From Marinobacter alexandrii (GTDB lineage: Bacteria; Bacteroidota; Bacteroidia; Cytophagales; Cyclobacteriaceae): a stretch of DNA of 64,000 nt. The notes under the pieces are model-generated. The model was not told the origin of the DNA and ran no database searches. It saw nothing but the letters and a program-made list of their open reading frames with translations. Positions 61,709 to 64,000 of the stretch are shown here, in pieces (position 1 is the first letter of the stretch; every line of letters begins with the position of its first letter). The translations under genes were made by a program, and so were the position numbers. Where the stretch lies: the NCBI GenBank assembly GCA_039984955.1, contig JBDWTN010000007.1, forward strand, positions 434,001-498,000, given 5' to 3'.

Positions 61709-61764
61709 TAACGCGTACGGCTAGTGGCGCACAGTGCGTGTTACATTAATGTTGGCACCAATTA
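61709..61764. other. attC-like hairpin and left boundary repeat
   Basis: TAACGCGTAC (61709-61718) pairs with GTGCGTGTTA (61734-61743) over 10 bp including two G-T pairs. Seven bases later comes TGTTGGCACCAATTA (61750-61764), which matches 13 of 15 bases of the reverse complement of 63382-63396. A TAAC...GTTA/GTTGGC arrangement with a folded centre resembles integron attC recombination sites, though the core does not match the canonical GTTRRRY exactly. Confidence 0.45.
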
Positions 61765-61766
61765 AG

Positions 61767-62420
61767 ATGATACAAGAGAAATTGGACACACTTAACGAGA
61801 GAGGTTGGATTGAGCTTGAAAACTATTCAGATGAATCTAGTCTACTAAAGGCAGCAAACGAATTTGGTGAGGTCGTAAAACACTCAAATAGACAAGAAAT
61901 TTTTTCTCTACATCCAAAAGAAAATAAAGATGCAATGGGAGGTACTTTTAGTAATCTGCATGGCTTAAATGAATTTCCCTTACATACCGACACGGCTTTT
62001 TTAAATTTTCCTGTGAGATATATGATGCTTAATGCAGAAAAAGAAAGTAGCTGTGGAACAAAGCTGTTAGCGACTAGCCAACTATTTCGACAACTTTCTG
62101 AAGCTGAATTGAAAATAGCAAGAAGGTCCATATTTCTTCTAAAAACAAAAAACAGAAGCTGTTATCTACCATTATTTTTCAAACACAAGGGGCAAGAAGG
62201 ATTTAGATATGATTCAACATGCATGACACCTTTTAATAACCATGCAAAAGATTTTGTCCTAATAATGAAAAATGCATTTAATAGAGTCGAGACATCTGTC
62301 CTTAAATGGAATCAACATAAAACCATTCTTATTGACAATTGGAAGACCTTACATGGGCGAGAAGCTGTTAGAAACGGCATCAATAGAGAATTAAAAAGAA
62401 TTTATATTAATACGTTATGA
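61767..62420 (+). CDS. TauD/TfdA-like 2-oxoglutarate oxygenase
   Basis: From the ATG at 61767 a 217-residue protein. The Fe(II) facial triad is visible: HTD (H73, D75) in FPLHTDTAFLNFP and H196 in TLHGREA, followed by the Arg-rich strand RELKRIYINTL expected to bind 2-oxoglutarate. It is shorter than classic TauD (about 280). Substrate is unknown. Earlier in-frame GTG and ATG codons lie inside the boundary repeat and are not used. Its stop overlaps the start of the next gene (ATGA), so they are coupled and probably act together. Confidence 0.75.
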   Translation: MIQEKLDTLNERGWIELENYSDESSLLKAANEFGEVVKHSNRQEIFSLHPKENKDAMGGTFSNLHGLNEFPLHTDTAFLNFPVRYMMLNAEKESSCGTKLLATSQLFRQLSEAELKIARRSIFLLKTKNRSCYLPLFFKHKGQEGFRYDSTCMTPFNNHAKDFVLIMKNAFNRVETSVLKWNQHKTILIDNWKTLHGREAVRNGINRELKRIYINTL

Positions 62421-63379
62421 GTTGGGAAAGAGACCCCCTTTTTACTAAGGCAAAATTATATTTTGAAAAGGCATTTGATGAGGATAAAGAAGAACCATTT
62501 TTCGGTCTTTATTGGCGCCTTAGGCTTAGAACTCTTAGCACGTTCAGCCGTTGCGAAAGTCAGTCCTACTTTATTAGCTGAGCCAGACAAAGAACATCAA
62601 AACCTCTTGCACGCATTAAACCTTGGTTCGGCAAGACTCAGAAGAAATCAATAAATACGGTTCACGTTCTTAACTTATGTCAAACGTTAATTACAGAATT
62701 TATTGATGAAAATATCAAAGCTGCCAAGGCTATAATAAACCGAAGAAATGAAGAAGTCCATTCAGGCACAGCGGCATTTGAGGAGTATCCTACTCAACTT
62801 TGGATTGCAGGCTTTTATAAATGTTGTAAAATTCTTTCCGAATTTCAAGGTGAATCTTTGAACTCATTGTTTGGTGAAGATATCCAAAAGGAAGCCGAAT
62901 TAATTCTAGAAGAAATCAAAGAAGAGGTTGTAGGTAAAACAAAAAGTGCTATTGCTGCTCACAAAAAAGTTTTCGAAAACAAAGAGGGTGAGGTTCGTGA
63001 AAAATTATCAGAAGAAGCACAGAAAAATGGCGATAGATTGGCTTATCGTGGATACCATGGCTTAGAATGTCCCGCATGTAATAGCACTGCAACTGTTTTT
63101 GGTGAACCTTATGGAAAACAAAATATTGAAAACAATGAGGATGAAATAATTGTCAGGCAATCAATTCTACCTACTAAGTTCAATTGCAGTGCCTGTGAGT
63201 TAAAATTAACAGGCTATAGTTCGCTAAAAGCAGCCAATCTAGCTAATCATTATACACGAAAAAATACTTACACTCCAGAAGAGTATTACGACTTGATTCA
63301 CCCTGATGATGAGGATACAATAACAGAAAGGTTCAATGAGATGAATCCACCAGATGATTGGGGATGGAATAACGAATAA
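62417..63379 (+). pseudogene. Frameshifted HEPN-motif/zinc-ribbon protein gene
   Basis: The frame opens with MSWERDPLFTKAKLYFEKAF, loses phase between about 62498 and 62517 (one extra base, perhaps in the T5 run), continues in another frame as GALGLELLARSAVAKVSPTLL, and returns to the first frame after one base is missing near 62627 (GGTTCGGC). Corrected, the product has about 320 residues. It has a helical N-terminal domain with RNEEVH (62744-62761), the RNxxxH signature of HEPN domains (many are ribonucleases), a coiled coil, and a C-terminal zinc ribbon with CPAC and CSAC. Two opposite one-base changes may be real decay or homopolymer sequencing errors. From TTG 62858 onward the frame is intact. 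Confidence 0.65.
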
Positions 63380-63381
63380 AA

Positions 63382-63396
63382 TAACTGGCGCCAACA
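63382..63396. repeat. Right boundary inverted repeat of the cassette
   Basis: TAACTGGCGCCAACA begins 3 bp after the stop of the HEPN-type gene. Its reverse complement matches 61750-61764 at 13 of 15 positions, so the two-gene block is bracketed by inverted repeats. The 240 bp that follow hold only a TTTGCA-A-TGCAAA palindrome (63492-63504) and a doubled ATGCCATAT. Confidence 0.5.
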
Positions 63397-63640
63397 AAAG
63401 ATAAATAAACATAGGGCTTTTCTGCGATTCGAAAGTTTACCGCTTTCCTATCTCGTCCTATTTTGTAACCAGGATGAAAAAAAATTAGGCATTTGCAATG
63501 CAAACTTTATCATTGCATCCCCAGAGGCACATGCCATATCTGGGATAAATGCCATATGTCGTTTATCTAAATGTTATCCTCAATACTATAAACGTTGAGA
63601 TTCCTAATCACAAACGTCTAAATTTTCTAAAAGCGAATAG

Positions 63641-64000
63641 ATGACCCGTATTTTCAAACCAACAAAAGCTGATGCATGGACAAAATTCGCAAAGGAAATA
63701 GGTGGAGAGTACGTGGATGGAGGTCCAACAGAAAATGACATCTTAAAGGTTACCTATAAGAAATGGACCATCTTGCTATATACAGATAGAAGGAGTGAGA
63801 ACTATACCGTTACAATAATGAAGGTCTCGTTTCTTCACAAGAAAAAACTCAAACTTCATATTTCCGCAAAAGGCTACTTGAGCAAGCTGCTTGGCATTAA
63901 TGGAATCTCTATTGGAAATAAGTCCTTTGAAAAAGAGTACATACTGAAAAGTAACAGCATAGACTCGATAATGAAGTTGATCGAATCGAAAGAACTTATG
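63641..64000 (+). CDS. Hypothetical protein, cut by the window end
   Basis: An ATG at 63641 opens a frame that continues past the right edge; 120 residues are seen. The sequence (MTRIFKPTKADAWTKFAKEI, then WTILLYTDRRSENYTVTIMK and GNKSFEKEYILKSN) is soluble and beta-rich, with no signal peptide. The FEKEYILKSN stretch recalls Bacteroidota proteins of unknown function with a DUF3137-type region, but this is only a resemblance. Confidence 0.6.
   Translation, partial: MTRIFKPTKADAWTKFAKEIGGEYVDGGPTENDILKVTYKKWTILLYTDRRSENYTVTIMKVSFLHKKKLKLHISAKGYLSKLLGINGISIGNKSFEKEYILKSNSIDSIMKLIESKELM

Noticed and set aside
62858-63379. Independent gene starting at TTG 62858
   Set aside because: The same frame extends smoothly upstream with protein-like sequence including the RNxxxH motif and joins the ATG at 62417 once two single-base shifts are corrected, so it is the 3' part of a larger broken gene.
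1-64000. tRNA, rRNA, CRISPR arrays and known riboswitches
   Set aside because: No cloverleaf with a TTC-loop core, no rRNA stretch and no regularly spaced repeat array was found by reading; short structured RNAs could still be missed.

Overview
The window comes from a Bacteroidota chromosome, most likely a marine-type member of the Cytophagales. This rests on four exported proteins ending in type IX secretion (T9SS) sorting domains, a FecI/FecR/TonB-receptor cassette, TPR histidine kinases paired with LytTR regulators, TAnnTTTG-type promoter boxes, almost no Shine-Dalgarno sequences and an AT-rich composition (judged by eye). No rRNA, tRNA, CRISPR array, integrase or transposase gene was seen, so most of it reads as ordinary chromosome with a few small accessory patches.

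0-9.4 kb: a partial lipoprotein of the PQQ-type sugar dehydrogenase fold, a 7TMR-DISM histidine kinase, an ABC-F ATPase, an M48 metalloprotease coupled to a YitT membrane protein, an exported amidohydrolase and a dCMP-deaminase-type enzyme. 9.4-13.4 kb: a TPR kinase, a LytTR regulator and a Cys-rich lipoprotein lie between the intact 3' end of the deaminase gene and a second, diverged copy of that 3' end at 13307-13380, so this block may be an insertion. 13.4-24 kb: a cupredoxin-like protein with an AhpD-like protein and an AraC regulator, a PhoD-like phosphatase, an outer-membrane receptor with an adjacent OmpR-type two-component system (both promoters carry the same 11-bp-spaced direct repeat), and an S9 peptidase.

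24-42 kb: a TlpA-like thioredoxin, a methyltransferase/amidohydrolase pair, then a run of secreted proteins: a subtilase with MAM-like and FN3 modules, an RCC1 beta-propeller and an FG-GAP/MBG protein, interrupted by a second LytTR/TPR-kinase system and small lipoproteins. 42-50 kb: a zinc-ribbon protein, a short SSB, an ECF sigma/anti-sigma/effector operon, a subtilase whose catalytic Asp and His both appear to be Glu, and a divergent M57 metalloprotease lipoprotein. 50-56 kb: a Gre-like factor and a FecI-FecR-TonB receptor-lipoprotein operon. 56-61.5 kb: small membrane proteins, then ppk1 and mdh, with ppk1 flanked on both sides by related inverted-repeat elements.

61.7-63.4 kb is the clearest accessory patch. 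A TauD-like oxygenase gene overlaps by 4 bp a frameshifted gene encoding a HEPN-motif (RNxxxH) plus zinc-ribbon protein. The pair is bounded by an attC-like hairpin and matching 15-bp inverted repeats, which suggests a gene cassette. Six genes in the window share one promoter geometry, a TAnnTTTGC-like box exactly three bases before the ATG, which points to leaderless mRNAs.
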